From Pseudoxanthomonas kalamensis DSM 18571 (GTDB lineage Bacteria; Pseudomonadota; Gammaproteobacteria; Xanthomonadales; Xanthomonadaceae), in the NCBI RefSeq assembly GCF_010211745.1, contig NZ_PDWQ01000005.1, positions 1-64,000 of the forward strand: DNA of 64,000 nt, given 5' to 3'. Every line of letters begins with the position of its first letter. The stretch's first letter is position 1. Below the pieces are notes generated by a model. That model searched no databases. It was not told the origin of the DNA and saw only the letters and a program-made list of their open reading frames with translations. Made by a program: the position numbers and the translations under genes. This document shows, piece by piece, positions 27,911 to 39,088 of this stretch.

Positions 27911-28396
27911 ATGTCGGTAATCCTTCGCCTCGTCGTCATCTGCGCCTTGTTGTTGGCGCTATCCGCGCCCGCGCCAGCCGCCGAATACGTCCGCATCGAG
28001 CAACGCCTGTCTCCGGAGCAGATGCGGCAGACCGGACTGGATCGGCTCAGTGTGGAACAGCTGGAACTGCTGAACCAGTTGCTGCAGATGCCCGCAACGG
28101 CAAGTGCGACGACTGCGGGTGACGTTGCGACCGCTTCCGACGACGGTTCGCTGGCCTTTATCGGCCTGGGCCAAGCGTCCATCCATGCGCGTGCCCGTGG
28201 CCGCGTCGAAGGCTGGGAGCCGGGCAGCGTGTTCGAGCTGGACAACGGCCAGCGCTGGCAGGTGCTGAAGGGCAAGCTGCGCCTGCGCGAGCCGGTCGAA
28301 TCGCCGGAGATCCTGCTGGTGCCGGGCATCGCCGGACGCTGGTTCCTGCAGGTGGACGAAGACCTACCGAAGGCCCGCGTGTTCCGCATCGACTGA
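27911..28396 (+). CDS. Secreted protein of unknown function (paralogue B)
   Basis: 161 residues. Signal peptide MSVILRLVVICALLLALSAP with AAA cleavage before EYVRIE. It shares with the upstream gene the helical motif around TGLDRLSVEQLELLNQLL (about 38-55) and the C-terminal beta motif FELDNGQRWQVL (about 111-122), LVPGIAGRWFLQVD (about 138-151). It lacks the long Ala/Glu helix of paralogue A and has instead a Thr/Ala-rich linker. AGGATC precedes the ATG. It meets hrpA tail to tail with no spacer. The repeated NGQ.W core suggests a small beta-barrel, but no function can be named. Confidence 0.84.
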   Translation: MSVILRLVVICALLLALSAPAPAAEYVRIEQRLSPEQMRQTGLDRLSVEQLELLNQLLQMPATASATTAGDVATASDDGSLAFIGLGQASIHARARGRVEGWEPGSVFELDNGQRWQVLKGKLRLREPVESPEILLVPGIAGRWFLQVDEDLPKARVFRID

Positions 28397-31300
28397 TCAG
28401 CGTCGCGACGACGCCTGCAGTCCGGCCAGCCGCTGTGCCAGCTTCTTCGCCGAAACGCCCCCACGCGCAGCCAGCTCCTGCGCGAACAGCGATACCCGCA
28501 GTTCTTCCAGCTCCCAGCGCAGCGCCTGCCATTCCGGTTGCGCGTCGGTGCCTGCTGCGCGTGCCGTCGCCAGCGCATCGGCGAACGGCTTGATTTCCAG
28601 CATTCGCGCCTGGTCGCGCGAGGGGTCGCGCAAGGCACGCTCGACCCGCAGCGCCATCGCCTTCAGGTAGCGCGGGAACTGCGCCAGCGCCACGGCCGGG
28701 GTCCGGCGCAGGAAGCCAGGATGCACCAAACCATCGAGCTGCTCGCGCAGGTCGTCCAGATTGCCGCGCGCCCAGCCGACCAGCGGCGCTTCCAGCGCGG
28801 GGCGCAGCTCAGCGACCGCCGCCAGGATCGTTTCTGCCAGCGTCAACCGTTCCATTGCCTCGGCGAACAGCGCGCGACCGGCCTGTTCACGGCGCTGGAC
28901 GAAGGCCTCGCGGGTGCGGATGTCCTGCAGGCCGTCGGCCAGCACCGCGTTCAGCGCCGCATCGACGATGTCCGCACGCAGCCGATCCTTGTCGGTCGCG
29001 GCCTGACCCCCAGTCTCGGCGAAACGCTCGATGGCTGCGTACAGCAGGCCGATCTTCGGCGACACCGGCAACTGCCGGCGCGCCTGCCGCAGCGTGTCGG
29101 CCAGCGCCATTTCCAGCAGCCGGCGCACGCCGCGCGGATGCGCGCGAACGGCATCGTCGCGATCGGCGAATACCTGCAGGTCAACCCGGCCATCCACCTC
29201 CTGCAGCGCCGGCCATGCCGGCACACCGGCTTCGCCCGGAACCTGCAACGGAATCGGCTCGGCCGGGAACTCCTGCAGACCTTGCGTGGCCAACGCACGT
29301 CCGGCGCGGGCGGCGAACGCCTGTCCCGCGCGCTCGCCGAAACACGCGAGCAAGACGTCCAAATCACGGGATTCGGCCAGCACCCGGCCTTTGTCGTCGC
29401 GCAGGCGCAGGTGCATGCGCAGATGCGGTTCCAGCGCAGCCTCGTCGAAGTCCGTGGCCGCCACTGGCGCGCCGGTGGCCTTGCCGAGAAAGCGCGCCAG
29501 TTCGCCACGGATGTCGTCGGCACTGGGCTGCGGAAAGGCCTCGAAGAAGGCGCGGCCGAAATCCGGTGCCGGCACGTAGTTGCGCCGCTGCGCCTTGGGC
29601 AGGCTGCGGATCAGCGCAGCCGACTTCTCGGCGACGAAGCCCGGCGCCAGCCACGACAGCCGCGCCGCATCCAGCGCACCCAGCAGGTGCAGCGGCACAT
29701 CCAGGCTGACGCCATCATCGGCCGCGCCCGGCTCGAAGCGATACTGCAACGGCAGCCGCGCATCGCCCAGCGCGAAGTACTTCGGATAACGATCTTCTTC
29801 GCTGCCCTCGCCCGGCAGCAGATCGGTCAGCGACCAGCGCAGGCTGCGGCGCGACGCTTCATCCAGCGTCTTCCACCACGCGTCGAGCCCGGCGGCGGAA
29901 TGGATTTCGGACGGAATCCGGTCCAGATACCAGCGCGCCTGCCAGTCCTCGTCGGCAACGATGCCGGCGCGGCGCAACTTGGCCTCTTCTTCATGCGCCT
30001 GCGCCAGCGTCTTCAGGTTGTCGGCGACGAATCCGGCGCGGCTGTTGATCTCGCCGCTGACCAGGCTCTGACGGACGAAGATTTCGTGCGCCTCGGCCGG
30101 GGCGATGCGGCCGTAGTGCACCGGCTTCTTCGGCGCCAGCACCAGCCCGAACAGGCTGATCTGCTCCGAAGCCAGCACGTGCCCCTGTGCGCGCGACCAG
30201 TGCGGGTCGAAATGCTTGCGCGCCAGCAGATGCGGCAGCTCGGCGATGACCCAGTCCGGCTCGATTGCCGCATTGCTCAGACCCCAGACCTTCTGCGTGT
30301 CCAGTAGGGTGGCGCTGAGTACCCACGGCGGCGTGGAACGCCCCGCGGATGACTTCGCCAGCGCCGAGCCGGGAAACAGCTGGAAGCGGCGCTGTCGCGG
30401 CGCCTGATAGTCACCCTTGTCGGTGCGATGGCCGATCTGGGTCGGAAGCCCGGCGATCAGTGCGCGATGCAGGAACAGGTAGGCGCCCTGGCGTTCGCGT
30501 TCGTTGGAGCCCTCGCGCAGCAAGGCCGAGGGCTCGCCTGGCTGCCAGCCGAGTTCGGCGCACAGCAGCAGCAACTGGCGATGCAGTTCGCGCCATTCGC
30601 GCATGCGCAGGAACCCGAGGAAGTGCCGTCCGCACCAGTCACGCAGCTTCGACTGGGTCAGGTCCTCGTGCGCCTGCCGGTAGCCTTCCCACAACTTGAG
30701 GATGCCGACGAATTCCGAGCGCGGGTCGGCAAACTTCGCATGCGCGTTGTCGGCCGCTTCGCGCGCCTCCGGCGGCCGCTCGCGCGGGTCCTGGATGCCG
30801 AGAAAGGCGGCGATGACCAGCATCTCGCGCAGGCAGCCATGCCGTTGCGCGGCCACCAGCATCCGCGCCAGCTTGACGTCGACCGGCAAGCGCGCCATCT
30901 GCCGGCCGATCGCAGTCAGCCGGCGCTCGCGATCAACCGCACCCAGTTCGGCCAGCTGCTGCCAGCCGTCGGCGACGGCGCGCTCGTCCGGCGGCTCCAG
31001 AAACGGAAAATCCTCGACCCGTCCCAGCCCCAGCTGCAGCATGCGCAGGATCACCCCGGCCAACGACGCGCGCCGGATCTCCGGGTCGGTGAACTGCGGC
31101 CGCGCCTCGAAATCGGCCTGCGAATACAGCCGGTAGCACACACCTTCGGCGATGCGCCCGCAGCGGCCGCTGCGCTGGTTGGCGCTGGCCTGACTGACCG
31201 GCTCGATGTGCAGCCGGTCCAGCTTCTGCCGCGGGCTGTAGCGTTTGACCCGGGCGAACCCCGGATCGATCACGTAGCGGATCCGCGGCACCGTCAGCGA

Positions 31301-32380
31301 CGTCTCGGCCACGTTGGTAGCCAGCACCAGTCGTCGCTGCGGCCCCGGGTTGAATACCCGATCCTGGTCGCGCGCCGACAATCGCGCGTACAGCGGCAGT
31401 ACCTCGGTCTGCCGGTACTTGCGCCGCTCCAGCGCCTGATGCGCGTCGCGGATTTCGCGCTCGCCGGGCAGGAACAGCAGCACGTCGCCGCGCGGGGCGT
31501 GGCGGGTGATGTCGTCGACCGCGGCGACGATGGCGTCGTTGACGCTGCGCTCGCCTTCGCGCGACTCGCCCTCTTCCCCGGTCTCGCCCTCCAGCGGCCG
31601 GTAGCGTATCTCCACCGGCCAGGTACGGCCCTCGACTGAAATCACCGGCGCATCGTCGAAATGGCGGGAAAAGCGTTCCGTGTCGATGGTCGCCGAAGTG
31701 ACGATCAGCTTCAGGTCGCGGCGCTTGCGCAACAGCTGCTTCAGGTAGCCGAGCAGGAAATCGATGTTGAGGCTGCGCTCATGCGCCTCGTCGACGATGA
31801 TCGTGTCGTAAGCCGACAGCCAGCGGTCCGAAGCGATTTCGGCCAGCAGGATGCCGTCGGTCATGAACTTGATCCGGGTGTCGTCGCCGGCCTGGTCGCT
31901 GAAGCGCACCTGGTAGCCGACCGCGCCACCCAGCGGCACCTGCAGTTCCTCGGCCACGCGCCGTGCCACCGCACGCGCGGCGATCCGCCGCGGCTGGGTG
32001 CAGCCGATGGTCCCGGCCACGCCACGGCCGGCGGCCAGGCACAGCTTGGGCAACTGGGTGGTCTTGCCGGAACCGGTTTCGCCCGCAATCACCACCACCG
32101 GATGCTTTCGGATCGCGGCGACAATGCGCTCGGCCTCGCGCGCCACCGGCAGCGATTCGTCCACCGTGACCGATGGCGTCGAAGCCGCGCGCGCCTCGCA
32201 GGTGGCGACCGAAGCCGCCAGCGCCCGCTCGAACGCCGCTCTCGCCGTCGCGTCGCGCGGCTTGCCCCGCCAGCGCGACCACAGCCCGTGCAGGCGGCCG
32301 CGATCGCGGCTGAGCGCGCGGCCGATGCCGCGCCGCGCCGCCCTCAATGCCTCGTCGATGTCCTTGTCAATAGAACCCAT
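28397..32380 (-). CDS. hrpA: ATP-dependent RNA helicase HrpA
   Basis: 1327 residues from the ATG at 32380 (a TTG lies directly before it). A DEAH-box helicase: Walker A AGETGSGKTTQLPK near residue 96-109, DEAH in IIVDEAHERS near 197, SATIDTERFS, and QRSGRCGRIAEGVCYRLY as motif VI. Winged-helix, ratchet and OB-fold segments follow, then the long HrpA-specific C-terminal extension (DUF3418), rich in Arg and Ala. In E. coli HrpA rescues collided or stalled ribosomes on mRNA by 3'-5' translocation. It is monocistronic, and its 5' end is 82 bases from divergent dps. Confidence 0.95.
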   Translation of the reverse strand: MGSIDKDIDEALRAARRGIGRALSRDRGRLHGLWSRWRGKPRDATARAAFERALAASVATCEARAASTPSVTVDESLPVAREAERIVAAIRKHPVVVIAGETGSGKTTQLPKLCLAAGRGVAGTIGCTQPRRIAARAVARRVAEELQVPLGGAVGYQVRFSDQAGDDTRIKFMTDGILLAEIASDRWLSAYDTIIVDEAHERSLNIDFLLGYLKQLLRKRRDLKLIVTSATIDTERFSRHFDDAPVISVEGRTWPVEIRYRPLEGETGEEGESREGERSVNDAIVAAVDDITRHAPRGDVLLFLPGEREIRDAHQALERRKYRQTEVLPLYARLSARDQDRVFNPGPQRRLVLATNVAETSLTVPRIRYVIDPGFARVKRYSPRQKLDRLHIEPVSQASANQRSGRCGRIAEGVCYRLYSQADFEARPQFTDPEIRRASLAGVILRMLQLGLGRVEDFPFLEPPDERAVADGWQQLAELGAVDRERRLTAIGRQMARLPVDVKLARMLVAAQRHGCLREMLVIAAFLGIQDPRERPPEAREAADNAHAKFADPRSEFVGILKLWEGYRQAHEDLTQSKLRDWCGRHFLGFLRMREWRELHRQLLLLCAELGWQPGEPSALLREGSNERERQGAYLFLHRALIAGLPTQIGHRTDKGDYQAPRQRRFQLFPGSALAKSSAGRSTPPWVLSATLLDTQKVWGLSNAAIEPDWVIAELPHLLARKHFDPHWSRAQGHVLASEQISLFGLVLAPKKPVHYGRIAPAEAHEIFVRQSLVSGEINSRAGFVADNLKTLAQAHEEEAKLRRAGIVADEDWQARWYLDRIPSEIHSAAGLDAWWKTLDEASRRSLRWSLTDLLPGEGSEEDRYPKYFALGDARLPLQYRFEPGAADDGVSLDVPLHLLGALDAARLSWLAPGFVAEKSAALIRSLPKAQRRNYVPAPDFGRAFFEAFPQPSADDIRGELARFLGKATGAPVAATDFDEAALEPHLRMHLRLRDDKGRVLAESRDLDVLLACFGERAGQAFAARAGRALATQGLQEFPAEPIPLQVPGEAGVPAWPALQEVDGRVDLQVFADRDDAVRAHPRGVRRLLEMALADTLRQARRQLPVSPKIGLLYAAIERFAETGGQAATDKDRLRADIVDAALNAVLADGLQDIRTREAFVQRREQAGRALFAEAMERLTLAETILAAVAELRPALEAPLVGWARGNLDDLREQLDGLVHPGFLRRTPAVALAQFPRYLKAMALRVERALRDPSRDQARMLEIKPFADALATARAAGTDAQPEWQALRWELEELRVSLFAQELAARGGVSAKKLAQRLAGLQASSRR

Positions 32381-32406
32381 CAATAGGACCGAATCACGAT
32401 TTCACT

Positions 32407-32435
32407 TTCACATAAGGTGCCGATGGCGATATTGT
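32407..32435 (+). promoter_or_regulatory. Candidate sigma70 promoter of dps
   Basis: TTCACA (32407-32412) and TATTGT (32430-32435) are separated by 17 bases and fit -35 and -10 hexamers with 5/6 and 4/6 matches. Transcription would start near 32442, about 20 bases before the dps start codon. No OxyR or IHF site is identified with confidence. Confidence 0.45.
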
Positions 32436-32462
32436 GGCGTCATCACTCATAGGAGTCGCGTC

Positions 32463-32990
32463 ATGGCCAAGAAATCCGCCAGCAAGAAAGCCCGCGTCGT
32501 CGCCGACGCCTCGCCCAGGATCGACATCGGCATCGGTACCGGCGACCGCAGGAAGATCAGCGAAGGCCTCTCGCACTTCCTCGCCGACGCCTACACCCTC
32601 TACCTGAAGACCCACAACTACCACTGGAATGTCACCGGGCCGATGTTCAACTCCCTGCATGTCATGTTCGAAGGCCAGTACACCGAACAATGGACGGCGC
32701 TGGACGAAATCGCCGAACGCATCCGCGCCCTGGGCTTCAACGCACCCGGCTCGTATGCCGAGTTCGTCGCCCTGTCCAGCATCAAGGAAGCGCCCGGCGC
32801 GACCGCGGTGCCGGAAGCCACCGAGATGATCCGGCAGCTGGTCGCCGGCAACGAAGCGGTCTGCCGCACCGCCCGCAAGGTACTCAAGGCCGCCGGCAAC
32901 GCCGGCGACGACCCCACCGCCGACCTGATGACCCAGCGCCTGCAGGTGCACGAGAAGAACGCCTGGATGCTGCGCTCGCTGCTGGAGTGA
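32463..32990 (+). CDS. dps: DNA-binding ferritin-like protein Dps
   Basis: 175 residues. Ferroxidase residues of the Dps family are present at the subunit interface: H54 (HNYHWNVTGP), H66, E70, D81 and E85 (LDEIAERIRALG). The Lys-rich N-terminal tail (MAKKSASKKARV) probably gives non-specific DNA binding. Dodecamers oxidise Fe2+ with H2O2 and store it, protecting DNA in stationary phase or peroxide stress. AGGAG lies 7 bases before the ATG. It is followed by a strong intrinsic terminator. Divergent from hrpA. Confidence 0.95.
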   Translation: MAKKSASKKARVVADASPRIDIGIGTGDRRKISEGLSHFLADAYTLYLKTHNYHWNVTGPMFNSLHVMFEGQYTEQWTALDEIAERIRALGFNAPGSYAEFVALSSIKEAPGATAVPEATEMIRQLVAGNEAVCRTARKVLKAAGNAGDDPTADLMTQRLQVHEKNAWMLRSLLE

Positions 32991-33011
32991 ACCACCAGCT
33001 GTCCCGGCAAT

Positions 33012-33046
33012 GACGAAAAAGCCCGCATCGTGCGGGCTTTTTCGTC
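33012..33046. terminator. Bidirectional intrinsic terminator between dps and tRNA-Pro
   Basis: A 16-bp perfect stem (GACGAAAAAGCCCGCA / TGCGGGCTTTTTCGTC) with a 3-base loop. A-rich and T-rich arms give a U-tract on either strand, so it can end dps on the plus strand and the tRNA-Pro transcript on the minus strand. Confidence 0.9.
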
Positions 33047-33070
33047 TGTCCTGCCGGAGCGGACGGAATT

Positions 33071-33147
33071 TGGTCGGGGTAGCCGGATTCGAACCGACGA
33101 CCACTTGTCCCCCAGACAAGTGCGCTACCAGGCTGCGCTATACCCCG
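33071..33147 (-). tRNA. tRNA-Pro (anticodon GGG)
   Basis: 77 bases including encoded CCA. The acceptor stem CGGGGTA/TACCCCG, the D arm, the anticodon stem CTTGT/ACAAG with loop CTGGGGG (anticodon GGG) and the T arm GTTCGAATC are all recognisable. It follows the merR-like gene by 44 bases on the same strand and may be part of that transcript or have its own promoter. Confidence 0.97.
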
Positions 33148-33191
33148 GAGGGGGGCGATTATACAGGATGCCGGCGGATTCCCGCCGAGCC

Positions 33192-33548
33192 TCAACGGCG
33201 CAGCAGATGCAGGATTTCCTCCAGCTCCATGCGCACCTGGCGCACGATCTGGTTGCTCAGCGCCGACTCCTGCCTGGCGCCCTCGCCGTCCAGCCGCAGG
33301 CGGGCGCCGCCGATGGTGTAACCCTGTTCGTACAGCAGGCTGCGGATCTGCCGCACCATCAGCACGTCGTGGCGCTGGTAGTAGCGGCGGTTGCCGCGGC
33401 GCTTGACCGGCTCCAGGCTGGGAAACTCGGTCTCCCAGTAGCGCAGCACGTGCGGCTTGACGTCGCACAGCTCGCTGACCTCGCCGATGGTGAAATAGCG
33501 CTTGGCCGGGATCGGCGGCAGCTCGCGGTTACTGCCGGGGTCAAGCAT
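33192..33548 (-). CDS. MerR family transcriptional regulator downstream of ihfA
   Basis: 118 residues. A winged helix-turn-helix of the MerR type lies at about 17-85: [24 protein letters not shown], then [13 protein letters not shown] (quoted in part). A short C-terminal helix (about 95-118) probably dimerises; there is no effector domain or metal-binding cysteine cluster. The start overlaps the ihfA 3' end by 8 bases. A MerR-like gene directly after ihfA is common in gammaproteobacteria outside the enterics. Its target is unknown. Confidence 0.9.
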   Translation of the reverse strand: MLDPGSNRELPPIPAKRYFTIGEVSELCDVKPHVLRYWETEFPSLEPVKRRGNRRYYQRHDVLMVRQIRSLLYEQGYTIGGARLRLDGEGARQESALSNQIVRQVRMELEEILHLLRR

Positions 33549-33846
33549 TCGGCTCGCCTCCGGCGTAGACCTCGACGCGCTCCTTCAGCTTCTGCCCGGG
33601 GCGGAAGGTGACCACGGTACGCGCGGAAATCGGAATCTCCTCGCCGGTCTTGGGATTGCGGCCGGGGCGCTGGTTCTTGCGCCGCAGGTCGAAGTTGCCG
33701 AAACCGGAAAGCTTGACCTGACGTCCCTGTTCCAGCGCTTCGCGCAATACGTTGAAGTATTCGTCGACGAATTCCTTCGCCTCGCGCTTGTTCAGGCCCA
33801 CCTCGTCATAGAGGCGCTCGGCCATTTCCGCTTTCGTCAGTGCCAT
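33541..33846 (-). CDS. ihfA: Integration host factor subunit alpha
   Basis: 101 residues of the HU/IHF fold. [19 protein letters not shown] opening, [23 protein letters not shown] (about 48-70, quoted in part) containing the DNA-intercalating arm with the conserved RNPKTGE, and [16 protein letters not shown]-terminally. It pairs with IhfB to bend DNA sharply at specific sites. The last gene of the phenylalanyl-tRNA synthetase operon, as in E. coli, 26 bases after pheT. Confidence 0.97.
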   Translation of the reverse strand: MALTKAEMAERLYDEVGLNKREAKEFVDEYFNVLREALEQGRQVKLSGFGNFDLRRKNQRPGRNPKTGEEIPISARTVVTFRPGQKLKERVEVYAGGEPNA

Positions 33847-33872
33847 TCGGTTTCCCCTGCTCCTGCCTGCGA

Positions 33873-36257
33873 CTACTGTCCCTGGCCGCGAACCTTCGCC
33901 CCGTGTTCGCGACCGACGGCAGCCATGATATCGCGCATGACCGCGTCCACATCCGGGTCAGTCAGAGTGCGCGAGTTGTCCTGCAAAATCAAGCCCATAG
34001 CCAGACTCTTGCAACCCGGCTCCACACCCTGACCGACGTAACGGTCGAACAACCACAGATCACGCAGATTGCCACCGGCAGCGGCCTTGACCGTGGCCGC
34101 CAGTTCGGCCCAGCCGACCGATTCGGCCACCACCAGCGCCAAGTCGCGGCGCACCGAGGGATAGCGAGACAGCTCGGCTGCACGCGGCAACGCGCGCCGC
34201 GCCAACGGTTGCAGGTCGATCTCGAAACCCAGCACGTCCGCGTCCAGGTCCAGCGTGCGCTGCAGGCGCGGATGCAGCTGGCCGATCCAGCCGATGCGCT
34301 CGCCGTCGCGCCAGACCTCGGCCGAACGGCCCGGATGACCAAAACCTTGCTGCGCCGGACGGAACTCCAACACCGCGCCGGCGACTGCGGCAAGCGATTC
34401 CAGATCGCCCTTCAGGTCGTGGAAGTCGACCGGTCGCGCCGGCTCGCCCCATTGCTCGGCCCGTGCATCACCGCAGGCGACCGCGGCAATGCGCAGGGTT
34501 TCGCGCGGTGCTTCGCCGGGGCCGGCCTGGTGGAACACGCGGCCGAATTCGAACAGGCGTACGCGTCCGGCCTGGCGGGCCAGGTTGCGATGCAGCGCAT
34601 CGACCAGCCCCGGCAACAGCCAGGTACGCATGACTCCGAGTTCGGCGCTAAGCGGATTGGCCAGCGGCACCGCATCGGCCTCCACGCCCCAGTCGCGCAG
34701 GCGCTGCGCGTCGAGGAAGGCGTAATCGATCGCTTCCCGATATTCGCGCGCCAGCAATTGCCGACGCAGCGTGGCTTCGTCGACCCGGGTTTCGCTCTGC
34801 ATCGCCACCCGCGTCGGTCCGCCGGGCAGCGTCGTCGGAATGCGTTCGTAACCGTGGATGCGCGCCAGCTCCTCGATCAGGTCTTCCTCGATGGCAATGT
34901 CGAAGCGGCGGCTCGGCGCCACCACGCTCCAGCCATCGGCCACCACCGCGGCCTGCAGGCCCAGCGCGCGCAGGATGCGTTCGATTTCGGCATCGGCGAT
35001 CTCCACCCCGAGCACACGGGCGATCCGTGCGCGGCGCAGCAGGATCGCACTGCGCCGGGGCAGCTGTTCCGGCAACTCCGCCTCCAGCACCGGCCCTGGG
35101 GTGCCGCCGGCCAGGTCCAGCAGCAGCCGGGTCGCGTATTCGATCGCCTGTCGCGGCAGCTCCGGATCCACGCCACGCTCGAACCGGTGCGAGGCATCGG
35201 TATGCAGGCCCAGTTTGCGGCCGCGGCCGATGATCGCATCGGGGGCGAAGTACGCCGCCTCCAGGAACACGCTCTTCGTCTCCGCGGTAACGCGGGTGTC
35301 GAAGCCGCCCATCATGCCGGCCAGCGCGACCACCCGGTCGGTGTCGGTGACGACCAGGAAGTCGTCGTCGAGTTCCGCATCGCGTCCGTCCAGCAGTTTG
35401 ACCGCTTCGCCGGCGCGCGAGCGACGTACGCCGACCGAGCCGTGCAGGGTGTCGCGGTCGAAGGCGTGCATTGGCTGGCCCAGCTCCAGCATCACGTACT
35501 GGGTGATGTCGACCAGCAGCGACAGCGGCCGCACGCCGCTGCGGCGCAGGCGCTCGGCCATCCATACCGGGGTCGACGCGGCAGCGTCCACGCCTTCGAT
35601 CACGCGCCCGCAGTAGCGCGGCGCGGCGGCACCGGCGTGCAATTCGATGGCCAGGCGGGCATCGCTGGCTGCCGGCACCGGTTCGGTCTCGAAGGCCGTC
35701 ACTTCGCTGCCGCACGCTGCGGCGACGTCGTAGGCGATCCCGCGCACGCTGAAGCAGTCGGCGCGGTTCGGGGTCAGCTTGATCTCGATGCTGGCGTCAG
35801 GCAGGCCCAAGTAGTCGGCGACCGGCATCCCGACCGGAGCGTCGTCGGGCAGTTCCAGCAGCCCGGAAGCGTCAACATCGGTGCCCAGTTCCTTCGCCGA
35901 GCACAGCATGCCGTTCGATTCGACGCCGCGCAGCTTGGCGGCCTTGATTTGGAAGTCGCCGAACTTCGCCCCGACCAGCGCCAGCGGCGCGACCAGCCCG
36001 GCGCGGGCATTCGGCGCGCCGCAGACGATCTGCAGCGGCTCGCCGCGGCCGGCATCGACCTGGCAAACCTGCAAACGGTCGGCCTGTGGATGCTTTTCCG
36101 CCGACAGGATGCGGGCCACCACTACGCCGTCCAGCGATTCGCCCAGCGCGCTGACCTCTTCCACTTCCAGTCCGATCGCGGTCAGGGTGGCGGCCAGCTC
36201 GTCGCGACTGGCGGAAACGGGGACGTGGCTGCGCAACCAGTTTTCGGAGAACTTCAT
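33873..36257 (-). CDS. pheT: Phenylalanine-tRNA ligase beta subunit
   Basis: 794 residues, the expected size. Order of domains: tRNA-binding OB fold (about 40-150, [21 protein letters not shown]), B3/B4 editing domain (about 210-385), B5 domain (about 405-475), catalytic-like core without aminoacylation activity (about 480-690) and a C-terminal ferredoxin-fold anticodon-binding domain ([15 protein letters not shown], about 700-793). With PheS it forms the alpha2-beta2 enzyme that charges tRNA-Phe and hydrolyses mischarged Tyr-tRNA-Phe. It is separated from pheS by 88 bases containing an inverted repeat pair. Confidence 0.97.
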   Translation of the reverse strand: MKFSENWLRSHVPVSASRDELAATLTAIGLEVEEVSALGESLDGVVVARILSAEKHPQADRLQVCQVDAGRGEPLQIVCGAPNARAGLVAPLALVGAKFGDFQIKAAKLRGVESNGMLCSAKELGTDVDASGLLELPDDAPVGMPVADYLGLPDASIEIKLTPNRADCFSVRGIAYDVAAACGSEVTAFETEPVPAASDARLAIELHAGAAAPRYCGRVIEGVDAAASTPVWMAERLRRSGVRPLSLLVDITQYVMLELGQPMHAFDRDTLHGSVGVRRSRAGEAVKLLDGRDAELDDDFLVVTDTDRVVALAGMMGGFDTRVTAETKSVFLEAAYFAPDAIIGRGRKLGLHTDASHRFERGVDPELPRQAIEYATRLLLDLAGGTPGPVLEAELPEQLPRRSAILLRRARIARVLGVEIADAEIERILRALGLQAAVVADGWSVVAPSRRFDIAIEEDLIEELARIHGYERIPTTLPGGPTRVAMQSETRVDEATLRRQLLAREYREAIDYAFLDAQRLRDWGVEADAVPLANPLSAELGVMRTWLLPGLVDALHRNLARQAGRVRLFEFGRVFHQAGPGEAPRETLRIAAVACGDARAEQWGEPARPVDFHDLKGDLESLAAVAGAVLEFRPAQQGFGHPGRSAEVWRDGERIGWIGQLHPRLQRTLDLDADVLGFEIDLQPLARRALPRAAELSRYPSVRRDLALVVAESVGWAELAATVKAAAGGNLRDLWLFDRYVGQGVEPGCKSLAMGLILQDNSRTLTDPDVDAVMRDIMAAVGREHGAKVRGQGQ

Positions 36258-36270
36258 CGTTTCGGAATCC

Positions 36271-37903
<1,633 letters not shown>

Positions 37904-37913
37904 GGTTCAGTCC

Positions 37914-38111
37914 TCAGAGATAGGGCAGCATGCGGTCAAGACGGCCCGAATCTTCCTTGCGGACGATCTGGCCGGCGCGGGCTTCGCGCTTGGTCTTGGT
38001 CGCTTTCTTGGTGAGGATGTGGCTGCGGTTGGCCGAGCCAGCCTTGTACTTGCCGGAAGCGGTCTTGCGGAAACGCTTGGCCGCGGCCCGGTGGGTCTTG
38101 ATCTTGGGCAT
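37914..38111 (-). CDS. rpmI: 50S ribosomal protein L35
   Basis: 65 residues, the exact family size: MPKIKTHRAAAKRFRKTASG at the N-terminus and REDSGRLDRMLPYL-like end (here KEDSGRLDRMLPYL). The start at 38111 is certain from family alignment although the frame is open upstream. It is preceded by a long untranslated region with its own promoter candidate, which suits translational control by L20. Confidence 0.98.
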   Translation of the reverse strand: MPKIKTHRAAAKRFRKTASGKYKAGSANRSHILTKKATKTKREARAGQIVRKEDSGRLDRMLPYL

Positions 38112-38485
38112 TGTGGAATCCTTGCTTGGATTGTTTCGTAACTGGTCTGGGCGGTGGCTTGCGCCACGCTTTCCGTCCTGCTCCAACCGGCTGGTAAGTC
38201 ATTGATCCAAAAAGAAATCAAGACGGGTTCCTTGTTTTCGCGACCGTTTCCGGCCACGACTCCCGGCGAACCGGGCCGCGTATTATGCCCGGCAGCGGTT
38301 TTCCTTGCAAATCAGCGGGTTCTTGCAGAAGCGCCCTTCCAGGGCACTGTCCGAACCTGCGGAATTGTCCGCGGAGCGTCCGGGCATGGCGGCCGCACCC
38401 TGAAAACGCGCGCCTGCGCAAAGCCGAAGGGCGCCCTGCGGCGCCCTTCCTGCCCACCTCCGCGAACGGGAGGCTGGTTCTCGGA
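38112..38485 (-). other. 374-base infC-rpmI intergenic region, probable L20-regulated leader
   Basis: No gene is visible here. It contains a perfect 10-bp hairpin just after infC (38426-38449, GAAGGGCGCC/GGCGCCCTTC) without a good U-tract, and a promoter-like pair at 38282-38310. The transcript from that promoter would have about 165 untranslated bases before rpmI. In E. coli this same interval carries the L20 operator; here that role is inferred from position only. Confidence 0.5.
38282..38310 (-). promoter_or_regulatory. Candidate promoter of rpmI-rplT
   Basis: Read on the minus strand, TTGCAA (38305-38310) and CATAAT (38282-38287) are spaced by 17 bases, a good sigma70 arrangement. The start would lie near 38275. 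Weak evidence without transcript data. Confidence 0.45.
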
Positions 38486-39010
38486 TCACTTCTTCTTCGG
38501 CGCGATCATCATCACCATCTGCCGGCCTTCCAGCCGCGGGCGCGACTCGATGACGATCTCGTCGCCCAGTTCGGCCTCGATCCGCGCCGCCATCTGCCGA
38601 CCCAGTTCCTGGTGGCTCATCTCGCGACCACGGAAGCGGATGTTGATCTTGACCTTGTCGCCCTCTTCCAGGAAGCGGCGAATGTTGCGCATCTTGATCT
38701 GGTAGTCGCCTTCGTCGGTGACCGGGCGGAACTTCAGCTCCTTGATCTCGACCTGCTTGGTCTTCTTCTTGGCTTCGTTCGCCTTTTTCTGCTGCTCGAA
38801 CTTGAACTTGCCGAAATCCATGATCTTGCATACCGGCGGATCGGCCTGCGGCTGGATCTCGACCAGGTCCAGGCCATCTTCTTCGGCCATGGCCAACGCT
38901 TCGTCGCGGGACAGGATGCCCACCATTTCGCCGTCGGCGCCGATCACGCGTACCCGGGGGACGCGGATATCCTGGTTCTTGCGGTTCTGCTTGCTATCGG
39001 GGGTACTGAT
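38486..39010 (-). CDS. infC: Translation initiation factor IF-3 (ATC start codon)
   Basis: 174 residues if translation starts at the ATC codon at 39010-39008, which gives (M)STPDSKQNRKNQDIRVPRVR and the complete N-domain of IF3. GGAG lies 8 bases upstream. A GTG at 38947 would remove the conserved first strand. infC of E. coli starts with the rare AUU so that IF3 can repress its own synthesis by rejecting non-standard starts; an AUC here implies the same autoregulation. Other motifs: LDLVEIQPQADPPVCKIMDFGKF (about 48-70, in part), the linker KKANEAKKKTKQVEIKELKFRP, and a C-domain ending QMVMMIAPKKK. Confidence 0.95.
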   Translation of the reverse strand: MSTPDSKQNRKNQDIRVPRVRVIGADGEMVGILSRDEALAMAEEDGLDLVEIQPQADPPVCKIMDFGKFKFEQQKKANEAKKKTKQVEIKELKFRPVTDEGDYQIKMRNIRRFLEEGDKVKINIRFRGREMSHQELGRQMAARIEAELGDEIVIESRPRLEGRQMVMMIAPKKK

Positions 39011-39088
39011 GTGTCGGTCTCCAAGGGTTCGCCCGGCCGGTACGACTGGGCGGAAACCGGTCCGGGGGCTGCCCGGGCCGGGACTGGC

